Shown here piece after piece: positions 16,979-25,111 of a DNA stretch of 60,286 nucleotides. Numbering within the stretch: the first letter of the stretch is position 1; every line of letters begins with the position of its first letter. Made by a program: the position numbers and the translations under genes. This stretch comes from Acrocarpospora macrocephala (lineage in GTDB: Bacteria > Actinomycetota > Actinomycetes > Streptosporangiales > Streptosporangiaceae), in NCBI RefSeq assembly GCF_009687865.1, contig NZ_BLAE01000072.1, forward strand, positions 1 to 60,286. The letters are read 5' to 3'. The notes under the pieces are model-generated. The model was not told the DNA's origin and searched no databases. It saw nothing but the letters and a program-made list of their open reading frames with translations.

Positions 16979-18259
16979 ATGAGCGAGAAGATCTCAAGGC
17001 CGGCTTCGCCATTTGTGACCAGGGTTCGCGTGCGGGACTTTCGGTCGATCGCTGAGTGTGACGTCCGGTTGGAGCCGCTCACGATCCTGGCTGGTTTCAA
17101 CGCGGCGGGGAAGTCCAACTTCCTGGACGCGATCCGCTTCGTGCGCGACGCGCTCGTCTTGTCCCCTTCGCGTGCCGTGGCTAAACGAGGCAGTCTTGGG
17201 TCGCTCCTGCGAAAGGCCGAGTCCACGGGCGGCGAGGCGTCCTCCTTCCTGATCGGCCTTGATCTCTCGTTTGGACCTGGCCAGGGTGAGGCGACTTATG
17301 AGATCCAGATCGGCCGAAATCCGGAGAGCAAACGTTCGGTCCTGGTGGTTGCCGAGAGTCTTCAGCTGACGGTCCAGGAGGTGCACGCGCAGTATTCCGT
17401 TGGCCAGGTTGGCGGAGCGCGGGAACGGGAAGTTCGAGGCGACGGTCTTCCAGGGGCCCGGCTGGATCCGGATGAACTGCTCCTACCGATCGTGGGTCGC
17501 CTTTCACCGTACGACACCCTGCTGCGCGCGCTTGCTTCAATGAGGTTCTATGACCTCGATACTGATGTGCTCCGCGAGTTGGATGACACCAGGGTCAGCC
17601 AGACACAGCTCGGGGAGCGGGGTGAGCACCTGGGCCAGATCCTCGGCCTACTGTCAGACCGTCATTCCGAGGTCAAGGAGTCGGTGGACGGGTGGCTGCG
17701 CTGGCTGATCCCGTCATTGCTCGGTGTCGACCGTCGGATGCAGGGCGACTACGCCACCATTCAGGCCCGTTTCTGGAGTGGCGATCCCGTCGTGCCCTTC
17801 TGGGAGGCGGTGAACTCCGGGGACGTTCATGCCGGCGATCCGTCCGTTCAGGTCTTCCAGCGCGAGCAACTCTCGGAGGGAACCGTTCGCGGAGCGGGTG
17901 TACTCGCTGCTCTGAACCAGCCGGATGCCCTAACCGGCGGTATCTCGCTGGTGGCCATCGAGGAACCTGAGCTCGCTATCCATCCGGCCAAGGTGTCGGG
18001 GCTTTTGGCGGCGATGGAGGAGGCCTCACAGTGGACACAGGTGATCGCTACTACGCAGAGCTCCGACTTGCTGTCGGCGGAGGAAATCGAGCCGTCGAGC
18101 CTGCGGATCGTTGAGATGGTCGACGGGGTCAGCAGGATCGGTGAGCTGAGCGACAAGATGCTGCTTGCCTTGCGGAAGAACCCGTCGTACCTGGCGGACT
18201 ATCACCGTCACGGGCAGCTTCGTCCCGCTGACGACGCCCATGGGGAGAACAGAGAGTGA
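16979..18259 (+). CDS. AAA family ATPase (SMC/OLD-like), first gene of a putative defence pair
   Basis: The 426-residue ATPase resembles the AAA_15/AAA_21 ABC-type ATPases of phage-defence systems. It starts with VRVRDFRSIAECDVRLEPL and Walker A GFNAAGKSN (39-47). An LSEGT signature-like segment lies near 290. Walker B and catalytic glutamates are VAIEEPELAIHP (about 325-336), followed by VIATTQSSDLL, the H-loop-like region. Such ATPases pair with an effector nuclease and sense or gate activity by ATP hydrolysis. Its stop overlaps the GTG of the DUF4276 gene (GTGA), so both are made together. Confidence 0.85.
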   Translation: MSEKISRPASPFVTRVRVRDFRSIAECDVRLEPLTILAGFNAAGKSNFLDAIRFVRDALVLSPSRAVAKRGSLGSLLRKAESTGGEASSFLIGLDLSFGPGQGEATYEIQIGRNPESKRSVLVVAESLQLTVQEVHAQYSVGQVGGAREREVRGDGLPGARLDPDELLLPIVGRLSPYDTLLRALASMRFYDLDTDVLRELDDTRVSQTQLGERGEHLGQILGLLSDRHSEVKESVDGWLRWLIPSLLGVDRRMQGDYATIQARFWSGDPVVPFWEAVNSGDVHAGDPSVQVFQREQLSEGTVRGAGVLAALNQPDALTGGISLVAIEEPELAIHPAKVSGLLAAMEEASQWTQVIATTQSSDLLSAEEIEPSSLRIVEMVDGVSRIGELSDKMLLALRKNPSYLADYHRHGQLRPADDAHGENRE

Positions 18260-18894
18260 CCGACACGTCTCTCCGGATCGTCACGATCGTTGAGGGCGAA
18301 GGCGAGGTACAGGCACTGCCAGTCCTCCTCCGCAGGCTCGCCACTGAGATTGCCCCTGATCTCTGGGTGGACGTGCCCCGGCCCTGGCGAGTAAGCCGAG
18401 ACTCTCTGGTCGCTGAGAGCGGCATCGAGTCCGAGCTCGATCGGGCAGTCGCCGGTCTCGACGACGTGACTGGTGTGCTGGTGCTCCTTGACGCTGATGA
18501 CGACTGTCCCGCTCAACTTGGTCCCCGGCTCCTCGCCCGCGCCCGGGGAGCCCGGCCCGACCTGCGAATTGTCGTCGTGCTCGCCAACCGCGAGTTCGAA
18601 GCTTGGTTCCTCGCCTCCGCCAGTTCGCTGCGCGGCTGTGCGGGCCTGGCGGCCGACCTCCAGGAACCAGCCGACCCGGAGCAACCCCGAGGTTGCAAGG
18701 AGTGGCTGTCCAAGCGCCGGATGGACGGCCGCCCGTACAGCCCGAAGAAGCACCAGACCAGCCTCGCCGCCCAGTTCGACCTTCACCTAGCCCGCATGAA
18801 CGCCCCGTCCTTCGACAAATTCTGGCGAGACATTGAGCTTCTCATCCAGGATTACGCGGGAAAGGGCGGTGGAGGCCGTGGGCGACCTGCGTGA
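18256..18894 (+). CDS. DUF4276 family protein, TOPRIM-like putative effector
   Basis: The 212-residue protein matches DUF4276. It begins LRIVTIVEGEGEVQALPVLL, with the acidic EGEGE at 13-17, and has LLDADDDCP with Asp79, Asp81 and Asp82. That is the arrangement of a TOPRIM metal site (Glu on one strand, DxD on the next). REFEAWFLAS and GCKEWL follow, as in the family. Together with the coupled ATPase this resembles two-gene ATPase plus TOPRIM systems such as PARIS (AAA15 plus DUF4435), although the family here is different. Nuclease activity is an inference from the fold. Confidence 0.8.
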   Translation: MTDTSLRIVTIVEGEGEVQALPVLLRRLATEIAPDLWVDVPRPWRVSRDSLVAESGIESELDRAVAGLDDVTGVLVLLDADDDCPAQLGPRLLARARGARPDLRIVVVLANREFEAWFLASASSLRGCAGLAADLQEPADPEQPRGCKEWLSKRRMDGRPYSPKKHQTSLAAQFDLHLARMNAPSFDKFWRDIELLIQDYAGKGGGGRGRPA

Positions 18895-19012
18895 GTTGAT
18901 CACGCAAAATGACCCGGCCTCCAAGTTTGTCGCGCATGTTCAGCAGGTGATACTGGTCGCGATCTTTTGCGCTGAGCGGATGGTTGAGCCAGACGCTGTC
19001 CGGAATCTCTAG
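18878..19012 (+). CDS. Small ORF overlapping the DUF4276 3' end, possibly a gene remnant
   Basis: A GTG-initiated frame of 44 codons overlaps the DUF4276 end and reads GDLRELITQNDPASKFVAH then VILVAIFCAERMVEP, ending in TAG. Its composition is protein-like, but there is no clear RBS and no family I recognise. It could be a third small component or a fragment of an older gene, since the next 300 bp hold a pseudogene. Confidence 0.3.
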   Translation: MGDLRELITQNDPASKFVAHVQQVILVAIFCAERMVEPDAVRNL

Positions 19013-19030
19013 GGCACCTCATAGGTACAT

Positions 19031-19330
19031 GTGATTGCCACCCCGATGGGGGCAGGCTTCGTCGATATCGGGCAAGTGGAACAACTCACCGGCGATCTCG
19101 TACGGAGTGCGTACCGGGCACCAGATCAGCCGAAAGGGCTGCCTTCTTGCGGTGATTGTGGCCCCAGCCACCTTCAACAGCATCAACAAGTGGGCAACCG
19201 GGATCGCGGACACGTTCGCGGTCGGGGTGCCATCTGTGACTGATGGGGCTTGGTATTCCGATACTCGCCGTGCCGCTGTTCAAGGACGCCTTGCCCCTCT
19301 ATCGCGGAGTCGGACCTTCGCTCAAGTTCG
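19031..19330 (+). pseudogene. Frameshifted flavoprotein (PPC-decarboxylase-like) remnant
   Basis: Three consecutive pieces in different frames match one flavoprotein-family gene: VIATPMGAGFVDIGQVEQLT with VRSAYRAPDQPKGLPS, then VIVAPATFNSINKWATGIAD with TFAVGV, then GLGIPILAVPLFKDAL. The order is that of the intact family, so at least two frameshifts have broken it. The N-terminal flavin-binding start is missing. It lies convergent to the IMPase-like gene. Confidence 0.72.
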
Positions 19331-19363
19331 AGTGCGTGTCATTCCGTGTCAAGCGGCCGATGC

Positions 19364-20296
19364 TCATGTTCTTGCCATTACTTTGACGACGTCTTGAGCG
19401 AGCGTCAGGTCGGTGGCGGCAACAAATTTCTGCCGCTGGTTCATGGCCTCCACGACATCGGCCAACGTCCCGAACCGGAAGTCGAGAGGTAGGGGACGAC
19501 CTTGAAGGTCGAGGACAACGCCGCCAGCGGCTTTGAGGATGTAATGGCCTGGGGCAAGGTCCCAGATCGCGAATCCCTTAGCGAACTCGATCATCGCGTC
19601 AGAAAAGCCTGCGGCAACATGGCATAGGCCAATCGACCCGAAGTCGACACCGATGCGCCCCCGGTTCACCCCGTTCCGAGACCTCTGACTCAACGCCTGC
19701 ATGAGTTGGGTTTGCTCGGCCAGCGGGAGAAAGCGTTCCATTGGCTTCATGAGATAATTGGTGACCAATGAATCCGACAGTGCAGCGGACTTTCTCAGAC
19801 GAAGTGGGTGGCGACTCCCGTCTGCTGCGATAAGGAAGGCTTGGTCTTCTCCAGTATGGAAACGGGCCGCGACATAGATCTGTAGGTGGTGGAAGATGTC
19901 TCCAACCACAGCTGCGATTGGGCGCGCAAGGGCACGCGAGTAGACCAGGACGTGCGTGTATCCGTATAGGGCTCGAACGGCAAGTTCGCTGGTGTCGAGC
20001 GGATCAACCAAGACACAGAGATCGGGATCGGGATCATCGCCGATTACCTGCGGGTCTGCCTCTTCGGAGGCGTAGATGTACGACGGAAGCCACTCCGAGA
20101 TTAGCTGTTTGTATCGTTCGTGCATCCATAGGTCATAGGCCGACAGGAAGTTGTCGGCGTGTCGTGGATTCTCACTCTCCGCGCTCTCGCCTGAAAGAGC
20201 GGCCTCGATCAGTCGAGGGCGGATCTCGCTGATAATCGTCGCAACCAGGTTGGCGAGATGTTGCGCGATGTCTGGCAACAGCGATTCAGACGTCAC
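19364..20296 (-). CDS. Inositol monophosphatase-family protein
   Basis: The 310-residue protein shows the metal-dependent phosphatase fold of the IMPase/FBPase/CysQ group: SEEADP (first metal glutamate), LVDPLDTSELAVRA (the DPxD motif) and the C-terminal FAIWDLAPGHYILKAAGG (WDxAxxxxxxxxxGG). The DPLDTSE variant in place of DPIDGT is unusual and may shift the substrate. A GTG start lies 21 bp after the stop of the HTH gene, so the two form an operon. The substrate is unknown. A soluble sugar- or nucleotide-phosphate is likely. Confidence 0.8.
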   Translation of the reverse strand: MTSESLLPDIAQHLANLVATIISEIRPRLIEAALSGESAESENPRHADNFLSAYDLWMHERYKQLISEWLPSYIYASEEADPQVIGDDPDPDLCVLVDPLDTSELAVRALYGYTHVLVYSRALARPIAAVVGDIFHHLQIYVAARFHTGEDQAFLIAADGSRHPLRLRKSAALSDSLVTNYLMKPMERFLPLAEQTQLMQALSQRSRNGVNRGRIGVDFGSIGLCHVAAGFSDAMIEFAKGFAIWDLAPGHYILKAAGGVVLDLQGRPLPLDFRFGTLADVVEAMNQRQKFVAATDLTLAQDVVKVMART

Positions 20297-20317
20297 GATG
20301 GGTTGCCTTTCTTCTGG

Positions 20318-21472
20318 TCAGCGTAGCTCTAGGGGCGGTTCGATCCCGGGGGGACTCATCGTCGCGGCTATGAATACTGCGGCAAAATCGGCAGCTCTCA
20401 TGATTCCGGCGCCGGTCAGGTCGTCGAAACTTGCCACCTCCAGTCCAGGGTCTTTCGTCATCGCACCGAAGACAACAAAGTAGATTTCAGCCTCGGGGTA
20501 GCGCTGGCGGATCTCTTGCGTGATGAAGCCGACGACGTTTGCGTGTTTGACCTCGAAGTCACACAGAACGATCGTCGGAGCCTCGCGCAGATTCGGATAG
20601 ACCGACGCGCCATCGAGGGCGATTTCATCACGGTTCTTGATGCACTTGAGGTAACCGATAGGGCAGCGCCCGAATTGCGCAGACGCAAGGAAGGTGGCCA
20701 TAACTAGGCCAGCTTCGTTAATCCCGAAGCAGGCATCCGCTTCCAGTCGCCGCCCCAGGTTCTTGATTTGGTGAATGAGCCGTTCGAGCCCCAATCCGAA
20801 GCATGCCCATGTCAAGTTCAGCAACTGACCGGGCTGAGGGTTTGGTAACGAGAACAGACGGATCGCAGGATTTCCGTACTCAACGGTGGGCACCGCGAGA
20901 CTGAAATCGCTGCCGATGATGTTGCCCTCTGCGATGAGCAGTCCCGAGGGCGATAGTTCCGATCGCGGCACCCTGGCTGGGAAAGCCATCTCCTGCGTCT
21001 CCGGGCGCGTGGACGGCAAGGTTGCAGCAGTAAATCTCTTGAGCGAAAGCTGATCTTCGGGGGCAAGTCGTTCGTACGCCTCTGCCACTAGGTCGCTGGG
21101 GGAGATAGGTTCATCGGCCACGCCCAATGGACCGTGGCCGTACGCGGTGGCGAGAATCAACAAACTTGAGAACGTCGGCGGTGACCCTGCTCTGCCATGG
21201 CTTCGTGCCCATGTCTCCCAGGCATTGACGGAAGTACCGCCGAGGCTGGTCTGATGACCGGTCACCTCGTTGTAACGAAGAGCGGCCTGATCTTGCGAGA
21301 GGCCACAGGCGTAGCGGTGCGCCTGAAGGCTACAGATATCAGGATTCCGATTCATCAACTCGACGGCAGCTTCTTTGACCGATCCTGATTCCTGCCACAG
21401 CTGCTTACCCATACGTGCCAATTCCCGCCCGCGCGCTTGCGGACTAACATCGACTCGCTTCTGAGCTGGCAT
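20318..21472 (-). CDS. HTH regulator fused to a phosphoribosyltransferase-like domain
   Basis: The 384-residue protein begins (ATG 21472, GGAGGA upstream) with a helical DNA-binding region at about 20-110 (GSVKEAAVELMNR, AHRYACGLSQDQAALRYNEV, VNAWETWARSHG), an XRE-like arrangement. The C-terminal 170 residues look like a type I PRTase fold: DACFGINEAGLVMATFLAS, then APTIVLCDFEVKHANVVGFI at the position of the PRPP loop, then FDDLTGAGIM. The PRPP loop lacks the usual DDxxTTG, so it probably binds a ligand rather than catalyses. It is followed at once by the IMPase-like gene. Confidence 0.7.
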   Translation of the reverse strand: MPAQKRVDVSPQARGRELARMGKQLWQESGSVKEAAVELMNRNPDICSLQAHRYACGLSQDQAALRYNEVTGHQTSLGGTSVNAWETWARSHGRAGSPPTFSSLLILATAYGHGPLGVADEPISPSDLVAEAYERLAPEDQLSLKRFTAATLPSTRPETQEMAFPARVPRSELSPSGLLIAEGNIIGSDFSLAVPTVEYGNPAIRLFSLPNPQPGQLLNLTWACFGLGLERLIHQIKNLGRRLEADACFGINEAGLVMATFLASAQFGRCPIGYLKCIKNRDEIALDGASVYPNLREAPTIVLCDFEVKHANVVGFITQEIRQRYPEAEIYFVVFGAMTKDPGLEVASFDDLTGAGIMRAADFAAVFIAATMSPPGIEPPLELR

Positions 21473-21557
21473 AGCGTGCTCCTCCACCACTCTGCGCCTT
21501 CAGCGCGGTTCGCGGGCGACTACCGCACGGCTGTAGGTGAGTCCGCGTACCAAGGTT

Positions 21558-21573
21558 GCCCATCCTAATGGGC
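21558..21573. promoter_or_regulatory. Small palindrome upstream of the HTH-PRTase gene
   Basis: GCCCAT-CCTA-ATGGGC is a perfect 6-bp inverted repeat about 85 bp before the HTH-PRTase start. It is a plausible operator. The rest of 21473-21842 shows no gene I can support. Confidence 0.3.
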
Positions 21574-21842
21574 GAGTATGGCTTATTGACGAAAAGGCGC
21601 AGGTCAACACCACCCGTAGATCCGAGCGTCTACACACTCTGTCGTAGGTGTGATGAGCGCTCCTCGGCTGCGAAGGTCAAATGACCTGCTACGCGCGAGA
21701 CGAGGTGTGGTCTATGGAGCATGTCGGCACAGGTGGTTTTCCGGGGCTTCCGATGGGTCCCGAGCTTCTCAAGGGTCGGCGGGCGATGCTCACACACGCT
21801 ATTCCGCTCGACACCGTTGGGGGCCGTAAGGGCGGCGTATCG

Positions 21843-21990
21843 GTGTCCGGCATTGATCCGTATGTGGCGAACATCGCACGGGTCTATGACTGGCTGCTTG
21901 GCGGGAAAGATCATTTCCCGGTTGGCCGGGATGCGGCCGAGCGGATTTTCAAGCGGACTCCCGATCTTCGGACACAGGTGAGGGATTTAC
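21843..21990 (+). pseudogene. N-terminal fragment of a SAM-dependent methyltransferase
   Basis: GIDPYVANIARVYDWLLGGK followed by DHFPVGRDAAERIF is the N-terminus of the actinobacterial S-adenosyl methyltransferase family often annotated DUF574. The match ends after about 45 residues (RTQVRDLL), and the frame then runs into unrelated low-quality sequence up to 22190. The SAM-binding core is missing, so this is a fragment. Confidence 0.65.
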
Positions 21991-22167
21991 TCCTCTCTCG
22001 GGTGTTTCTTCCCGATCAATCCCTATTGGTGTGGAGGAGGAGGATTCCCGGCGCGGTGGCACGAGCGGGTGTTCCGCTCCTTTCCCGCCTGCCGTCGCGG
22101 CCTCTGCTTTTATGCGGGTTCCTGGCAGTTTCCTCCAGATCAGCCAAACCGAGAGGTAGGGAGATCA

Positions 22168-23698
22168 ATGGACGTCCAGACGCGCTCTGAACGAGAAGAA
22201 GGATTGTTAGCGCTGCCCGATGATGCCGCGCGGCTGTTCGGGCTGCTCGGGTTGCATCCCGGGGCTGATTTCTCGCTGGAGTCGGCTGCCGCGCTGGACG
22301 GCGGACGGGTCGGGCCGGTCCTGAGCCTGCTGGAGGCGTTCGACGGGGTGGGTCTGATCAGGCGGGTAGTGCCCGGCCGGTACCGGATCGATGAGCCGTT
22401 GCGTGCCCACGCATCCGTGCGGGCCCGGCGATCGGCCGCGCAGGCGGATCACGCGCTGGTGCGGCTGGTGTCCTGGTATCTGCATACCTGTGATTGGGTT
22501 CAGGCCGTTCTGGCCCCGTGCGATGCCTACGACCTGGAGGAGGAGGTCCCGGCCGGGGTCACGCCCAAGACCTTCGACCAGCCGCAGGCCGCGCTGGCGT
22601 GGTGGGAGGCCGAGCGGGCCACGATCGTCTCCGTCGTCCGCATGGCTGCTCAGGCTGGGCTGCACGGGCTGGCCTGGCGGATGTCGGTCGTGCTGCGCGC
22701 CGTCTACACCCACCGCAACGCCGTCACCGACTGGCGGGAAGTCGCCGCCATCGGCGCCGCCTCCGCCGTTGCCGACGGCGACCTCGCCGGTCAGGCGCTG
22801 GCCGCCGAGAGCCTAGGCGACCTTTACGCCCGGACCTGCCGCCTGCGGGAGGCCGAATCCCACTATCGGCACGCGCTGGAGCTCTACCGTTGTCTGGGCG
22901 ACCGTTTCGGCCAGGCGCGTTCGGTGAACGCGCTTGGTCTGCTCTGCACGCGCCGGCGCCACCTGCGGGACGCCTGCGCGCACTTTGAGGACAGCTCGCT
23001 CATTTTCGCCGAACTCGACGATACCGCCCACTGGCTTGCCGTCACCGGCACCAACGAGGCCGAAGCGCTGATCGAACTGGACCGGGCGGCGGAGGCGGCA
23101 CACATCCTCAGCGGAACCGTGGAGGTTTTCGATTACTTCCACGACCGGCACTCCCAAGGCCACGCGCTGTTCCTCCTGGCCCGCGCTCAGCGGGGCTCGA
23201 GGGGACCTGATCAGCGCTCGCGCCTCCATTGATGCCGCGCTGGCCATCGCCACGACCGCCGCCACCGTCGGCAATCCGATCTGGCGGGGCTCTTGGCTCG
23301 TGGAGCTCGGCCATGTGCAGCGCGCGGCCGGGCAGAGCGCCGAGGCGCTGGAGGCCTACCAGCGTGCCGCCGACCTCCACCGCGAGTTCGGCGACCGCGG
23401 CGGCGAAGCCTTGGCTCTGGACGCGGCCGCCGAGGTCCATCGGGAGCAGGGCCGCGCGGAGGAGGCGGTCACCCTGCACCGCGCGGCCGAAGCTGTCCAC
23501 CGCGACCTGGGCGACCGCTGGCATCAGGGGCTCAGTCTGATTGGGATGGGCAAGGCCATGGCCTCGCTGCAATGCCTCCCGCAGGCGCGCATACAGTGGG
23601 GGCATGCGCTGGCGGCGCTGGCCGCCTTCACCGATCCCCCGGCGGCGAAACTACGGCGGGAGATCCAGATCACGCTCACCTACCTGCAAGGCCGTTGA
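22168..23698 (+). pseudogene. Frameshifted STAND/AfsR-type TPR protein lacking its NTPase domain
   Basis: Residues from the ATG at 22168 (LPDDAARLFGLLGLHPGADF) match the winged-helix region that follows NB-ARC in AfsR-like proteins, and TPR units then follow (ALELYRCLGDRFGQARSVNA). The frame closes at 23232, but the TPR sequence continues in the next frame from about 23205 (GDLISARASIDAALAIA) to 23698 (ITLTYLQGR stop). A one-base shift in the G-rich stretch 23191-23205 joins the two. It is either a true pseudogene or a sequencing error. The ATPase half is absent in either case. Confidence 0.7.
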
Positions 23699-24084
23699 AC
23701 GACCCGCCCAGACGAATCCGACCATGAAGATTCTTCCCGTGCACCGCCGTCCAGTGAACGGTGCCGTCGCTCTGGCTGCGGATTGCGGTCAATGCAGGCC
23801 CTCTCGCCCGGTTCCCGTCGCTGACGCATGGGTCGATGTGTCGATGGTGTCGCGCCTCACCTGTGGCCCGAGCCGCCCAAGACGTGGAAGGGCCTCCTAC
23901 CCGGCCCGAGTTTGGAGCCCGGCCGGTGGGAGGCTCGACCACCCCCAGGGCCCCTAAGGCGTGGGAGGGCCTCCTGTATGCCCGAGTTCTCCGTTTTGCC
24001 TGGCTGACAGGAGGCCCGACCACCCCCGGCGGGAGATCGAAGTCACCCTCACCTACCTTCGCGGCCGTTGAACGGCCCGCCCAG
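23655..24084 (+). repeat. Duplicated STAND-gene 3' end (57-bp direct repeats 373 bp apart)
   Basis: 23655-23711 and 24028-24084 share CGGCGGGAGATC, CTCACCTACCT, GGCCGTTGAACG and CCCGCCCAG. The second copy encodes REIEVTLTYLRGR stop, a diverged version of REIQITLTYLQGR stop. This shows a second STAND-gene end left by recombination or tandem decay. Confidence 0.75.
23884..24029 (+). repeat. Imperfect 77-bp tandem repeat
   Basis: Units beginning GTGGAAGGGCCTCCT (23884) and GTGGGAGGGCCTCCT (23961) both include GCCCGAGTT and end in CGACCACCCCC. The unit is GC-rich and non-coding in appearance, and it fills the gap between the two STAND-gene ends. Confidence 0.6.
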
Positions 24085-24150
24085 CGGAAGTCAGTGGAAG
24101 TCAATGGTGTCGCCCCTCAACCAAACAGGTCCCGCTGGGGGCGGGAATAG

Positions 24151-24765
24151 ATGATGACCGGTAGAAACGAAGCCGTCCCGGGCGGCCAGGACTGGGTGAA
24201 GGAAACCGGCAGAGGTCCGGGACGCCCACCACGCGGCGCGGCCGAGGGGGATGAAGACCCGCTGTACGTGCGAATCGCCAACGACATCGAGAAGCTGATC
24301 CATCAAGGGAAACTGGTTCCCGGAGACCGGATCGGCAGCCAAACCGAACTGGCCCAGCAATACAACGTCTCGATCACGACCTCGCGGAAGGCCCATGAGG
24401 CGTTGCGGACGCGGAAGCTGGCGCACACCGTGGCGGGGGCGGGCACGTTCGTCGGACCGGAGGACACCACACCCGCTCCCGCGGTGATGCCGGCGTATCT
24501 GGTGATCGCCGATGAACTGGCCACGCGAATCCGGGCCGGTGACATACCGGCGGGCGGCCAGATCCCGAGCCGGAGAATGCTCGCTAAGCGATTCCAGACC
24601 AGCCTGGTCACAGCAGGGGAAGCGACGGCCGTCCTGCGGGAGAAGGGCTGGGTGTACACCGTCGCGGACATGGGGAGCTTCGTCACCTCGGCGGAAAGGT
24701 GGCCTTCCGAGCAGGAATGGCAGAAGACGATTGCTCGTCATCGAGGCCGTCGGGAGGAGAGGTAA
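24151..24765 (+). CDS. Tandem GntR-type winged-helix regulator without an effector domain
   Basis: The 204-residue protein has two GntR winged helices: PLYVRIANDIEKLIHQGKLV with LAQQYNVSITTSRKAHEAL and GAGTFVGP (about 37-100), then YLVIADELATRIRAGDIPAG with LAKRFQTSLVTAGEATAVL and GSFVTS (about 115-180). Its architecture is the same as the gene at 12491-13027, but the sequences are only distantly similar. No ligand domain is present. A second ATG follows immediately (24154). The target is unknown. Confidence 0.78.
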   Translation: MMTGRNEAVPGGQDWVKETGRGPGRPPRGAAEGDEDPLYVRIANDIEKLIHQGKLVPGDRIGSQTELAQQYNVSITTSRKAHEALRTRKLAHTVAGAGTFVGPEDTTPAPAVMPAYLVIADELATRIRAGDIPAGGQIPSRRMLAKRFQTSLVTAGEATAVLREKGWVYTVADMGSFVTSAERWPSEQEWQKTIARHRGRREER

Positions 24766-25111
24766 CCGGGTGCGCCTGGGGGCGGGCCGGGCTGGGCCCT
24801 TTGGCTTTCAACGCAGAAAGGACCCCCGCACGAAGCCGGGGTCTCGAGGGAGTCTGGGGTGTCTTTGATGATGCTGAGATCGTGGGGCGTGGCGAGAGGC
24901 GGGGCGCAAAGGGTAGGGATTGCACCAAAGGGCATACAGCCCCTCTGCCTGGCCAAACACCACTGGGCAAGATTCTGAGACAGTGGACGGCAGCCTCTGA
25001 GGACGCGTTATGGTCCGCGCGCGGCCGTGGGAGCCAGCCGCGCGCGGAAGAACACAGAGCCGAGTTGGCGACGATCACGCCAACCCTGCGTTCTGATTTT
25101 CTGCGGGTGGT
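24766..25111. other. Intergenic gap with no supported gene
   Basis: Open frames here lack an RBS, family signal or consistent codon bias. The stretch separates the GntR gene from the 3' end of the PL1 pectate lyase gene and probably marks the edge of the pectin locus. Confidence 0.5.

Noticed and set aside
16979-18894. Calling the ATPase-DUF4276 pair PARIS or Gabija
   Set aside because: The partner is DUF4276, not DUF4435 (AriB) or a UvrD-like helicase, so only an analogy is justified.
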